64,000 bases of DNA from Winogradskyella sp. (GTDB lineage: Bacteria; Bacteroidota; Bacteroidia; Flavobacteriales; Flavobacteriaceae), in the NCBI GenBank assembly GCA_004211785.1, contig SHBX01000001.1, forward strand, positions 186,001-250,000, read 5' to 3'. The notes beneath the pieces were generated by a model that was not told where the DNA came from, searched no databases, and worked only from the letters and a program-made list of their open reading frames with translations. The position numbers were made by a program, and so were the translations under genes. Positions 25,658 to 34,094 of this stretch are shown in pieces (within the stretch, counting starts at the first letter, position 1; the number at the start of each line of letters is the position of its first letter).

Positions 25658-26422
25658 ATGGCATTTTACGATTTGTCCAAAGAAGATAGAAACTCACTTG
25701 TAGAGAAAATTAATCAAGAAATCACTCTTGATTTACAACTTGGAAATACTCAAAACATAACATCTTACTTTTCGGACGAGGACACATATATTCGTAAAAC
25801 AGCATATTTGGCAATAGGCAAAATTTTTTATGCTAAGCCTCTATTGCAAACGCATGTATTTTCGATTTTAAATGAGTTAATAATATCAGAAGATGAATTA
25901 ATAAGGCAAACAGTTATTAATGCAGCTGGAGAGGTTGGGAAGTTTCATTTTGATAAGATTCAGCATTTCATGGATACTGGTCTATTTGATAAACATCACC
26001 GTGTGCGAAATGCAGTTATTGGCTCCATAAAGAAGATGGGCGAGCGAAATCCCGAACCTGTCTTACTTTGGGCTAAAACTTACTTAAAACATCCAGATAA
26101 AGAGATTCGACGAGAGATTTGTCATGGTATTGAATTGAGAGGACGCACACATCCACAAGATATTTTGCCCTTGTTAAAAGAACTAGAGTTTGATGAAACA
26201 AGGCGCGTAACAGATACATTAATTCATGTGTTAGGCCAAATAGCATACAAAAAGGGTTGTTTAAAGACGGTTGTTAATCATCTAAATACATGGAAAAATA
26301 AAGGCCTCGTTGAAAAGGCCTTAGATGAAATTGTAGATGTGCATAACCGTTATAAAAAGTTTGCTGTTTTAACTCAGCAAGAGGCTATTGACTATATTGA
26401 TGCTAATTATAATCCTTATTAA
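25658..26422 (+). CDS. HEAT-repeat protein
   Basis: This 254-residue protein has helical HEAT-type repeats: YIRKTAYLAIGKIF, LIRQTVINAAGEVGKF, HRVRNAVIGSIKKMG, KEIRREICHGIELRG, RRVTDTLIHVLGQIAYK, in a regular spacing of ~35-40 residues. It resembles the DNA-alkylation-repair/HEAT superfamily, but no catalytic signature is evident. It has no leader. It is the second gene of a pair with the winged-helix membrane regulator and overlaps the convergent serine hydrolase gene by 20 bases. Confidence 0.75.
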   Translation: MAFYDLSKEDRNSLVEKINQEITLDLQLGNTQNITSYFSDEDTYIRKTAYLAIGKIFYAKPLLQTHVFSILNELIISEDELIRQTVINAAGEVGKFHFDKIQHFMDTGLFDKHHRVRNAVIGSIKKMGERNPEPVLLWAKTYLKHPDKEIRREICHGIELRGRTHPQDILPLLKELEFDETRRVTDTLIHVLGQIAYKKGCLKTVVNHLNTWKNKGLVEKALDEIVDVHNRYKKFAVLTQQEAIDYIDANYNPY

Positions 26423-28523
26423 TTTCTTCCAAAACTTTATTCGACAATTCTTTTCCATTTTCATCAATAGATACAAACCAAACATTTGTTGTACAGGTTC
26501 TATTAAAAACATCTGTATTGGATGTGCAATTTTGAATGGTTCCTTTTATTAAATACCCATTATCCGTTTTTTCTGCTGAATAGCCATACTCGTTGTAAAA
26601 ATCGCCATAGGTGTTTTGCCATTGCTTATTTCCTTTTTTATCCGTTTTAATAACAAACATATCGTAGTTGCCATTACCATAAGAGCTTGTAGAACCAATG
26701 ATTAAATATCCATCTTCAGTTGCTAAAATAGAACTTGCTTTATCATAGCTTTTTCCACCAAATTGTTGTGACCAGATTTCGTTTCCGTTTGGGTAGTTTT
26801 TAGTCAATAGAATATTCGAAGTTTCCCCATTTCTTGAGCCAATGGTTGTGACATTAATAGAGCCATTTTCGGTTTCAATTTTTGGTTGAAATTTTAGGTT
26901 CGTTTTTTTGATGAATCTAATATTTTTAGCTCTACCATAGGTAAGTATTATCTTTGTAACTCTATCAAATTGATCTTTTTTTACTTTCAAAAAAAAGTTA
27001 TTCGCCTGCAAATATCTTTTATTATATACTTTTACATCGTTAAACTCTTTATCAGTTGATAGTTTCAATTGTAAGTTATTTTCTTTAGTTAATTTTAAAT
27101 CAAAGTTTACATCTAATTCTTTGTTATCATATGTGCCAACTAAGGCCTCTAAATCGGCTAAGGAACTTGGTGATTCTTTAATTCTTTTATAAATCATAGT
27201 TTTACCTGAAGTATAATATTCTGTCATTTTATTCTCATAAAAAACCACTTTCAATTTTGGATTGTTTGTGAATGAAAACACATTTTTATCTTCAGAAACC
27301 ATTCCTACTGTAAAGTTTCGCTCTTTCCAAAATATTTTTCCTTCTTTATCTATTATTTCAACGATTTTATCTTGATTTGGATAAATGTATTTCCCTAAAA
27401 TAGTCAATTTACCTACATTGTTTTTTTGATAAAATTGTTCATTATATGCTATCTTTTTGTTCGATTTTGGTAGAAGAATTTCAGCAATTTGTTTTGCAAT
27501 TAAGTTGCTACTTATATTCCCATTATTACTCATAATAAAAACGGTTAGTTTTTCTTCAGGAAAACGATATGTTTGCGAGTGAAAACCATATGTTCCTCCA
27601 GAATGATGTACAGCCGTTCTACCCAATCTATTTTCCAATTCCAACCCAAATCCATAGGTTTTGATTTCACTATTGGGTATTGGTTTTTGACTTTCAATTA
27701 AAAGAAGATTTTTATCTTTTAAAGCGTTTTGAACAGCCATCTCATAAGTTAATTGGTCTTTTAATGTCGTATACAAAAAACCTTCGCCATTAGTTTTGGT
27801 TACTGTTGGTACTTCCCACCATTCTCCTCTTCCCCAATCTGAATAAGGGTTTGCTCTATTAGGAATTACTTTCATATATCTTTCTACAAAAGAGGTTTCA
27901 TTCATTCCTAAGTTGTCAAAGAACGTTTTAGAATAATCATTAAATGTTTCATCTGTTATTTTTTCAATAATTTTGGTCAGTACATTGTAGTTGGAATTAC
28001 TGTAAGAGTATTTTGAACCTGGTTTAAACCCTAAATCTTCTTGATTTTCTAACAACTCTAAAACATCATTATTATCATATCCAAACCTTCTCCACCAAAC
28101 ATCACCTTCTAAATCTAATAGTTCTACATAATCACGGATGCCACTTGTGTGATTTAAGAGATGTCTTATTCTGATTTTATCAGTGGCATTTTCATAAAGT
28201 TTTGGAAGGTATTTTCGAATATCATCATCTAAATTAAGTTTGTTATTTAAAGACAAATCTAAAATCATTAATGCCGTAAACTGTTTTGCAGTTGATGCAA
28301 TATTTGACCTTGTCTTTTCATAAAACTTTACTTTATGTTGAAGGTTAGCTAAACCAAGATATTTTTCATAAACAATGATTCCATCTTTTATAATACCGAC
28401 AGCAATGCCTGGATCGTTTTCTGCTACTTTAGAGTTAACTATAGAATCAATTTTTTTCACTTCATTTTGTGCGAAGCATAAAACCGAAATAATAAAGGCA
28501 AATAAGGTGATTACTTTTTTCAT
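26403..28523 (-). CDS. exported serine hydrolase (beta-lactamase family) with C-terminal propeller-like extension
   Basis: This 706-residue protein has a signal peptide (MKKVITLFAFIISVLCFAQ). The first ~350 residues form the class C beta-lactamase fold: IASTAKQFTALM (SxxK), KYSYSNSNYNVL (YxN) and VHHSGGTYGFHSQ (HSG/KTG equivalent). A middle beta domain follows. The last ~140 residues carry repeats of the type EDGYLIIGSTSSYGNGNYD with W.N.YG segments that look like propeller blades. This two-part layout is uncommon. The gene lies downstream of the membrane AraC gene on the same strand, with a palindrome between them that could serve as operator. Confidence 0.8.
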   Translation of the reverse strand: MKKVITLFAFIISVLCFAQNEVKKIDSIVNSKVAENDPGIAVGIIKDGIIVYEKYLGLANLQHKVKFYEKTRSNIASTAKQFTALMILDLSLNNKLNLDDDIRKYLPKLYENATDKIRIRHLLNHTSGIRDYVELLDLEGDVWWRRFGYDNNDVLELLENQEDLGFKPGSKYSYSNSNYNVLTKIIEKITDETFNDYSKTFFDNLGMNETSFVERYMKVIPNRANPYSDWGRGEWWEVPTVTKTNGEGFLYTTLKDQLTYEMAVQNALKDKNLLLIESQKPIPNSEIKTYGFGLELENRLGRTAVHHSGGTYGFHSQTYRFPEEKLTVFIMSNNGNISSNLIAKQIAEILLPKSNKKIAYNEQFYQKNNVGKLTILGKYIYPNQDKIVEIIDKEGKIFWKERNFTVGMVSEDKNVFSFTNNPKLKVVFYENKMTEYYTSGKTMIYKRIKESPSSLADLEALVGTYDNKELDVNFDLKLTKENNLQLKLSTDKEFNDVKVYNKRYLQANNFFLKVKKDQFDRVTKIILTYGRAKNIRFIKKTNLKFQPKIETENGSINVTTIGSRNGETSNILLTKNYPNGNEIWSQQFGGKSYDKASSILATEDGYLIIGSTSSYGNGNYDMFVIKTDKKGNKQWQNTYGDFYNEYGYSAEKTDNGYLIKGTIQNCTSNTDVFNRTCTTNVWFVSIDENGKELSNKVLEEINKDYN

Positions 28524-28574
28524 GACTAAAATTTATTTGAAGCAAAAATCTAGTAAAAAAGCATACCAAACGCT

Positions 28575-28590
28575 TCAAATCTTGATTTGA
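28575..28590. repeat. 16-base perfect palindrome between AraC and serine hydrolase genes
   Basis: TCAAATCTTGATTTGA lies 52 to 67 bases upstream of the hydrolase ATG and 9 bases after the stop of the AraC gene. It fits a dimer-binding operator; a T-run follows on the minus strand only weakly, so a terminator is less likely. Confidence 0.4.
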
Positions 28591-28598
28591 GACCTCTT

Positions 28599-29666
28599 TT
28601 AAGATAATTTTTCGATATAATCTTTTGGAGATAAAGATGTACTTTTTTTGAATGCTCTATTAAATGTAGCTTTACTGTTAAACCCACAATCTAACGCAAT
28701 TCCAAGAAGTGTTGAAGTAGTATGTTCTCCTTTATCAAGTTTGGTTTTAACGGCTTCAATTCTATGATGATTGACAAAGTCATTAAAATTCATATTGAAC
28801 CCAGAATTTACAACCGAAGATATGGTCTTTGTAGTCGTGCTTAATTCATTAGCCACATCCGAAAGGGTTAAACGCGGATTTTCAAATAGTTTTTTTTGAA
28901 ACATTAAATTAGAAAGTTCGTCTTTCCATTTTAAAGCATTTGATTCTTTGGAAGTTCCTTTAGTCTCAGTTTTTACAACTGAATTTTCGTCATCAAAAAC
29001 ATTAATCACTTTTAGATTTTCATTTCTTAATGTTGTTTGTTTTATAATGTTGCTATATCCAGTAACCGCTATGTAATAAAAAACAAATGAAAATGCAATG
29101 TAGTGCCAAAATTGACTTCCAAAATTTCCCCATTCAGGATTAGTGATAAAAAATACTACTCTAAGAATTAAAATTGCTAGAAAAGCAATCATAAAATTTC
29201 GAATCCACTTGAAAAGTAATGTGTCTGCATAACTTACTTTTTCGAAAACCAGTTTTTTATAGTCTGAATAGTACCGAAGGCTTAAAACGAGATAAAACAT
29301 CATTGAAATAAGACCAACAACTTGATACCAATTGGCTAAATCTTTATCTCTACCATCGGCATAAAAATAGTAGTCATCTAAAATTAATTTGTCTGTAACA
29401 AAAATTATTAAACTATAAATGCCATATAAGACAGCAGGTATAAAGTGGATATAATCGTTTTTCGAAATCTTAAAACTTGTATTTAATAGGCTTTTGGTGT
29501 AGAAATAGACTACAGGTCCAATCAATAACACCTGCATGAATGGTACAAAAAATAAAATGTTTGCAGTATATAGTTTAAATGAAAGTATTGTTATGGAAGT
29601 CCCATCAGAATACCAATTTGCATAACCTAACATGTAAGGTGTAATATACATGGCATACAAAAACAA
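28599..29666 (-). CDS. membrane-bound AraC family regulator (start uncertain)
   Basis: The 355-residue frame has several N-terminal membrane helices (for example LLIGPVVYFYTKSLL, FIPAVLYGIYSLIIFV, MIAFLAILILRVVFFI) and a C-terminal AraC helix-turn-helix domain (LTLSDVANELSTTTKTISSVV, LGIALDCGFNSKATFNRAF, KKSTSLSPKDYIE). The track start is TTG at 29666, inside a probable helix. The same frame stays open back to 29828 and encodes FDFPFSFGQKSSLLLIF and a further helix (HGIVFSFLLLKKG), which looks like the true N-terminus of this family, but no ATG, GTG or TTG precedes it. The start is therefore a rare codon, or it is lost. Confidence 0.8.
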   Translation of the reverse strand: MFLYAMYITPYMLGYANWYSDGTSITILSFKLYTANILFFVPFMQVLLIGPVVYFYTKSLLNTSFKISKNDYIHFIPAVLYGIYSLIIFVTDKLILDDYYFYADGRDKDLANWYQVVGLISMMFYLVLSLRYYSDYKKLVFEKVSYADTLLFKWIRNFMIAFLAILILRVVFFITNPEWGNFGSQFWHYIAFSFVFYYIAVTGYSNIIKQTTLRNENLKVINVFDDENSVVKTETKGTSKESNALKWKDELSNLMFQKKLFENPRLTLSDVANELSTTTKTISSVVNSGFNMNFNDFVNHHRIEAVKTKLDKGEHTTSTLLGIALDCGFNSKATFNRAFKKSTSLSPKDYIEKLS

Positions 29667-29874
29667 TAAAAGACTAAGCCATTTACTCGCTCTGTTATTG
29701 TGAACGATTCCTTTTTTTAATAATAAAAACGAAAAAACAATCCCATGAAAAAAGAATATTAATAATAAAGAGCTTTTTTGTCCAAAGCTAAACGGAAAGT
29801 CAAATAGTGAATTGATGAATTGATGCTTTTAAATTGACAAATTAAAAGTAATACAATTTTTCTATTTTAGTAAT

Positions 29875-30234
29875 ATGGCGCAGCATAATGAACTCGGAAA
29901 AAAAGGCGAACAACTTGCAGTAGATTTTCTTATTGAAAGCAATTACAATATTGTTGCCCGAAATTATCGCTTTGAAAAAGCCGAAGTTGATATTATTGCT
30001 CAAAAGAAAGATATTCTTGCCATTGTTGAGGTTAAAACACGTTCTACAACAGATTTTGGTAACCCACAAGATTTTGTAAAACCTAAACAAATAAAAAATC
30101 TAGTTAAAGCAGTAGATGAATATGTTAACGCAAATGACTTAGATGTCGAAGTTAGGTTTGATATTATTGCCATTGTAAAAGAACAAGGTAAGTTTAAGAT
30201 AGAGCATTTAGAAAATGCGTTTTATCATTTCTAA
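29875..30234 (+). CDS. yraN: YraN family (UPF0102) nuclease-like protein
   Basis: This 119-residue protein shows the UPF0102 pattern: LGKKGEQLAVDFLIESNYNIVARNYRF followed by the PD-(D/E)xK-like core AEVDIIAQKKDILAIVEVKTRS. Its precise role, possibly linked to Holliday junctions or recombination, is not settled. It stands alone, divergent from the membrane AraC gene and convergent with nadD. Confidence 0.92.
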   Translation: MAQHNELGKKGEQLAVDFLIESNYNIVARNYRFEKAEVDIIAQKKDILAIVEVKTRSTTDFGNPQDFVKPKQIKNLVKAVDEYVNANDLDVEVRFDIIAIVKEQGKFKIEHLENAFYHF

Positions 30235-30254
30235 TTTCCGTGAAGACAGAAATC

Positions 30255-30833
30255 TTATTTGTAGAAATTCATCTCATCTACGTATTCCCAAACATGTTCA
30301 GGTAAAAGAGGTCTTATGTTTTTACCATTTTTAATGCTCTTTCTAATAAATGTTGAAGAAATCTCCATGATTGGGGCATCTATATGGTGTATTTTTGGAT
30401 GCTCGTCCAACTGTGTTTCAGTTTTTCCTTCAGAAATTCTAGGGTAGACATGGATACTATGGTTTTCTAATATAAGCTCATAGTTTTTCCACTTGTGGAA
30501 ACTCTTTAAATTATCTTCTCCCATGATTAAAGCAAACTCATGTTCTGGAAACTTTTCGAGTAAATATGTTAGTGTATCAATAGTATAATTTGGTTCAGGC
30601 AGACTAAACTCTATATCACTTGGTCTTAATTTATTGTAATCTTTTGTAGCTCTGTAAACCATCTCTAAACGCTGATGATTATCTAGCAAACTACTTTTCT
30701 TTTTAAACGGACTTAAAGGTGTAACCACAAACCAAACTTGCTCCAAATTGCTATGTTCTGCTAAATGGTTAGCAATGGTTAAATGCCCAACATGAATAGG
30801 ATTAAAGGTACCGAAATACAAACCAATTTTCAT
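30255..30833 (-). CDS. nadD: nicotinate-nucleotide adenylyltransferase
   Basis: This 192-residue enzyme transfers AMP to nicotinate mononucleotide in NAD synthesis. GLYFGTFNPIHVGHLTIA contains the nucleotidyltransferase HxGH motif near residue 18, and MEISSTFIRKSIKNGKNIRPLLPEHVWEY carries the ISSTxIR motif near the C-terminus. It follows gmk by 3 bases and is the last gene of the yicC-gmk-nadD operon, a common flavobacterial arrangement. Confidence 0.96.
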   Translation of the reverse strand: MKIGLYFGTFNPIHVGHLTIANHLAEHSNLEQVWFVVTPLSPFKKKSSLLDNHQRLEMVYRATKDYNKLRPSDIEFSLPEPNYTIDTLTYLLEKFPEHEFALIMGEDNLKSFHKWKNYELILENHSIHVYPRISEGKTETQLDEHPKIHHIDAPIMEISSTFIRKSIKNGKNIRPLLPEHVWEYVDEMNFYK

Positions 30834-30836
30834 AAG

Positions 30837-31418
30837 TTAACTTTTAACAAATTCTGAAACTAAATTATAAGCATTTTTCAATGCTGTATCTAAATCTGAA
30901 TTTACTACAATCTCATCAAACAAAGGCGCAGTAGCCAGTTCAGCGGGTGCTTTAGAAACGCGCATGCTGATTTTTTCTTCACTTTCTTCACCTCGCTCTT
31001 TTAGACGTTTTACAAGTTCATTTAAGTCTGGTGGCTTAACAAAAACAGCAAGTGTTTGCTCAGGGAACTTACGCTTTATACGCAATCCTCCAGAGACATC
31101 AATATCAAAAATAACATGTTTTCCTTTTGCCCAGATGCGCTCTACTTCGGTTTTTAAAGTGCCGTAAAAGTTGTCGCGATACACTTCTTCCCATTCTAGA
31201 AATTCATCGCCTTTTATTTTGTTTTTAAACGCTGCAAGCGATAAATAATAATAGTCTTTACCATGCTTTTCTTTTCCACGTTTTTCTCGAGAGGTTGCAG
31301 AAATAGAAAACTCTAGATTAAGTTCTTCCTGTTTTAATAAATGACGTACAATTGTTGTTTTTCCTGAGCCTGATGGCGCTGAGAATACAATAAGTTTACC
31401 TTGTCTTTTGTCGCTCAT
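30837..31418 (-). CDS. gmk: guanylate kinase
   Basis: This 193-residue enzyme phosphorylates GMP to GDP with ATP. It has the P-loop SAPSGSGKTTIV near residue 14, the GMP-binding ISATSREKRGKEKHGKDYYYLS segment and VIFDIDVSGGLRIKRKFP. It lies 3 bases from both neighbours in the yicC-gmk-nadD operon. Confidence 0.97.
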   Translation of the reverse strand: MSDKRQGKLIVFSAPSGSGKTTIVRHLLKQEELNLEFSISATSREKRGKEKHGKDYYYLSLAAFKNKIKGDEFLEWEEVYRDNFYGTLKTEVERIWAKGKHVIFDIDVSGGLRIKRKFPEQTLAVFVKPPDLNELVKRLKERGEESEEKISMRVSKAPAELATAPLFDEIVVNSDLDTALKNAYNLVSEFVKS

Positions 31419-31421
31419 AAC

Positions 31422-32279
31422 TTATAAAGCATTAAGCATTTGTTCTTTAATCTTTTCAAGTTCATCCTTCATTTGTACGACCAATTTTTGCATTGGTGCA
31501 TAGTTAGATTTTGAGCCAATTGTGTTTATTTCTCTTCCTATTTCTTGAGAAATAAATCCTAATTTTTTCCCGTTAGAATCTTTTGAATTTAATGAGGAAA
31601 CAAAATAATCCAAGTGGTTATCAAGCCTTACTTTCTCTTCAGTAATATCAAATTTTTCGATGTAGTAAACGAGCTCTTGCTCAAAACGGTTTTCGTCCAC
31701 TTTTTCTTTAATATCCGCAATGCCTTTTTCAAGTCTTGCGCGAACACCGTCAATTCGTTCAGGGTCCATTTTTATGACTTGATTAAGTAAGTCGCGTAAT
31801 GTTGCGATACGAGATTCAAAATCTTGTTTTAAGCTAGCACCTTCATCTTCACGATAACTTTTTATATGGTCGAGTGCTTTATTTATTTCAGATTGAATAG
31901 AAGACCATTCATTTTCATCAATTTCATCTCGCTCGGTAATAATGGCATCAGGTAATCTTACAGCCATTTTTAATAGTTCTGTAGCATCACCATCAACAAC
32001 TTCTTTAAGTTGTTTGATGTATTCTTTTACAATGGTTTTATTGATTTTTGAGCTAGTGTCTTCGCCAGTAACTTCAACATAGAGTGAAAAATCTACCTTG
32101 CCTCTTACCAAATGCTTCGCAATAAGCTTACGTATATCTAGTTCTTTTGCACGATACATTGAAGGCATACGTACATTGAGGTCAAGATTTTTACTATTAA
32201 GAGATTTTAATTCTATTGTTATTTTTTTGGTAGGAAGCTGAAGCACAGATTTCCCATAGCCAGTCATGGATTGTATCAT
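31422..32279 (-). CDS. yicC: YicC family endoribonuclease-like protein
   Basis: The ORF track starts at 32360, but the family N-terminus MIQSMTGYGKS begins at the ATG at 32279, giving 285 residues. Typical segments are ELKSLNSKNLDLNVRMPSMY and the C-terminal LGFISQEIGREINTIGSKSNYA. YicC proteins are associated with RNA processing and stress. It is the first gene of the operon with gmk and nadD. Confidence 0.95.
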   Translation of the reverse strand: MIQSMTGYGKSVLQLPTKKITIELKSLNSKNLDLNVRMPSMYRAKELDIRKLIAKHLVRGKVDFSLYVEVTGEDTSSKINKTIVKEYIKQLKEVVDGDATELLKMAVRLPDAIITERDEIDENEWSSIQSEINKALDHIKSYREDEGASLKQDFESRIATLRDLLNQVIKMDPERIDGVRARLEKGIADIKEKVDENRFEQELVYYIEKFDITEEKVRLDNHLDYFVSSLNSKDSNGKKLGFISQEIGREINTIGSKSNYAPMQKLVVQMKDELEKIKEQMLNAL

Positions 32280-32379
32280 ATAATACAGAACTTTAAAGTT
32301 GGCCAAAGGTACAAAATAGAACGGTTTTATTTGAGAAAAGAATTCTGAGATGCTAAGCATCGAAGTTTCCTAAAAATTG

Positions 32380-32406
32380 TCATTCCGAACTTGTTTCGGA
32401 ATCTTC
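32380..32406. repeat. dispersed palindromic repeat element, intergenic copy
   Basis: The + strand reads ATTCCGAA, loop CTTGT, TTCGGAAT, within GTCATTCCGAACTTG and flanking bases. A second copy, inverted and with both stem arms changed at one paired position, lies inside bioF at 60276-60302. The two share GTCATTC.GAACTTG.TTC.GAATCT. Confidence 0.7.
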
Positions 32407-32467
32407 ACTAAAGTAAATTTTAAAGACTTTAGTGTATCTTTACAGCTTGATTATAACGAAAGTAAAT

Positions 32468-32950
32468 ATGTACAAAAAACAATTTGAAATCCGTTGGAGC
32501 GATGTTGATGCTAATGGGCACTTAGCAAATTCTGCATATACTAATTTTATGAGCCATGCTCGTATGTCTTTTTTTGCAGAACAAGGTTTTTCGATGCCAG
32601 AAATCATGAAACACGGTATAGGTCCTGTAGTTTTCTACGAGCATATGTTTTACTTTAAAGAATCCTTTATTGGAGCACCAATAACAGTTACTATAGAGGT
32701 TTCTGGTTTAAGTGAAGATGGTATGTTTTTTATGTTTGAACATAACTTTTATAACCATAAAGGCGAAAACTTGGCACATTGTGAAATGCAAGGTGGATGG
32801 ATTGATTTAAAAGCTAGAAAGCTCTGTGAGTTGCCAGAAAATTTATTGCAGCTGGCAGACAAATTTCCTAAATCTGAAAGCTTTAAAATATTAACCAGAG
32901 AAGATACGCGTAAGCATGGTGTGAAGCCAAAACACCTAAACCAAGAATAA
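32468..32950 (+). CDS. acyl-CoA thioesterase, 4HBT hotdog family
   Basis: The ORF track starts at 32432; the ATG at 32468 (MYKKQFEIRWSDVDANGHLANSAY) matches the family N-terminus, giving 160 residues. The segment WSDVDANGHLANSAYTNFM carries the active-site Asp of 4-hydroxybenzoyl-CoA-thioesterase-like hotdog enzymes, followed by MSHARMSFFAEQGF. It probably hydrolyses acyl-CoA thioesters; the acyl chain is unknown. It is single, with the palindromic repeat element at 32380 in its upstream region. Confidence 0.88.
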   Translation: MYKKQFEIRWSDVDANGHLANSAYTNFMSHARMSFFAEQGFSMPEIMKHGIGPVVFYEHMFYFKESFIGAPITVTIEVSGLSEDGMFFMFEHNFYNHKGENLAHCEMQGGWIDLKARKLCELPENLLQLADKFPKSESFKILTREDTRKHGVKPKHLNQE

Positions 32951-32959
32951 GTTTTAGAC

Positions 32960-34093
32960 TTATTTAAAAGGCTTATGCTGTTTAAACGTTTTAATGGTTA
33001 CATTCTTTACAAAGGGCTTTATTATTGCGTTGGGAAAAGCTCTTTTGTGTTTAAAATAGCAGGTTAAAGTTTCTGGTTCTGCACCAAGTGTGCTTTTTAT
33101 TTCTGATGCTGTACGCCCTAAATTAATACGTTTGGCACTAGTAGATAAGCCTAGTCTGACGTAGTCGTTAAGTATTCTAGGATAAATAGCAAATTCTTTG
33201 TTATTATTATAATCTATGCCAATAAAATGAGCATCTAAATTATCTTCGTTTTTCATTGCAGATAAAAACCCAACAAGTCTATTATCTAAAAAATAACCTA
33301 TTACTGTAAATGCCTCTGGAAAGCTTTCTTTTAAAAAAGTATAGGTGTTTAAGTTTAGTATTTGTGCATTAAAATCTGCATTGTCAATAGTATTTTGATA
33401 CAACTCCTGTAGCTCAGGTTTATAAGCTTCAATATCTTGAGTATTAAATGTTTTAGAAATTAAAATGGCACTTTTAGAATCTGCTTTATTTGCTTTTACA
33501 CGGTATTTAGATTTCAGCGCAGCTTTGTAATCATCAAAAGTCTGCCATTCGGGCTTAAGAGTAATAATCATATTTGGTTCTACTTGCATAGGTGTATAAC
33601 CAAATTTATCGAGATGTTTTGTAATATAAAGCGACTCATTTTTAAAATCCTTGACAAAAAGACCATTTAGTTTTTTTAATGATTTTGAAAGGCGTTTGAT
33701 GCCTTCGGCTAGTGTTTCAAAGGCTTTAGTTTTTTCTTCACCTTCTTTTAGAAATGTGCCATACTCGCCACTTAAAAAAACATTGCCGCAGAAGAGAATT
33801 CTTATATGGTTATCACAAAACAAACGATTAATATTTCGTTTTACCCAAGCATTCATCTTAATGTTTTGAGTAATAGTTTCAACACCAATGGTCACTAATT
33901 GCGTGTTAGCAAAAGTAATAGCTTCACCATTTCTAGTAACAAAGACATAATTAAAAGCAATATCTGTATTTGCTTCTTCGAAAGCTTTTAAAAATTCTGG
34001 AGAATAATAGATGTTTGTACAACAGTCTAAACTATCCCAATAAGCTTTAGGAATAGACTTTACGCTTGAGAATATTTCTGTTTTTAATGACAA
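32960..34093 (-). CDS. GNAT/FemAB-like acyltransferase (BioF2-like)
   Basis: This 377-residue protein resembles the FemAB/GNAT-like group: ALKSKYRVKANKADSKSAILI in the middle, FPEAFTVIGYFLDNRLVGFLSAM and HFIGIDYNNNKEFAIYPRILNDYVRLGL in the C-terminal acetyltransferase-like half, and INLGRTASEIKSTLGAEP near the end. The substrate is unknown; relatives have been linked to peptide or amino-acid transfer to cell-wall or lipid acceptors. It follows the DMT transporter gene by one base and is probably cotranscribed with it. Confidence 0.65.
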   Translation of the reverse strand: MSLKTEIFSSVKSIPKAYWDSLDCCTNIYYSPEFLKAFEEANTDIAFNYVFVTRNGEAITFANTQLVTIGVETITQNIKMNAWVKRNINRLFCDNHIRILFCGNVFLSGEYGTFLKEGEEKTKAFETLAEGIKRLSKSLKKLNGLFVKDFKNESLYITKHLDKFGYTPMQVEPNMIITLKPEWQTFDDYKAALKSKYRVKANKADSKSAILISKTFNTQDIEAYKPELQELYQNTIDNADFNAQILNLNTYTFLKESFPEAFTVIGYFLDNRLVGFLSAMKNEDNLDAHFIGIDYNNNKEFAIYPRILNDYVRLGLSTSAKRINLGRTASEIKSTLGAEPETLTCYFKHKRAFPNAIIKPFVKNVTIKTFKQHKPFK

Positions 34094-34094
34094 A

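Noticed and set aside
29842-30090. 82-aa minus-strand ORF
   Set aside because: Antisense shadow of yraN; not the missing N-terminus of the AraC gene, which is in another frame.
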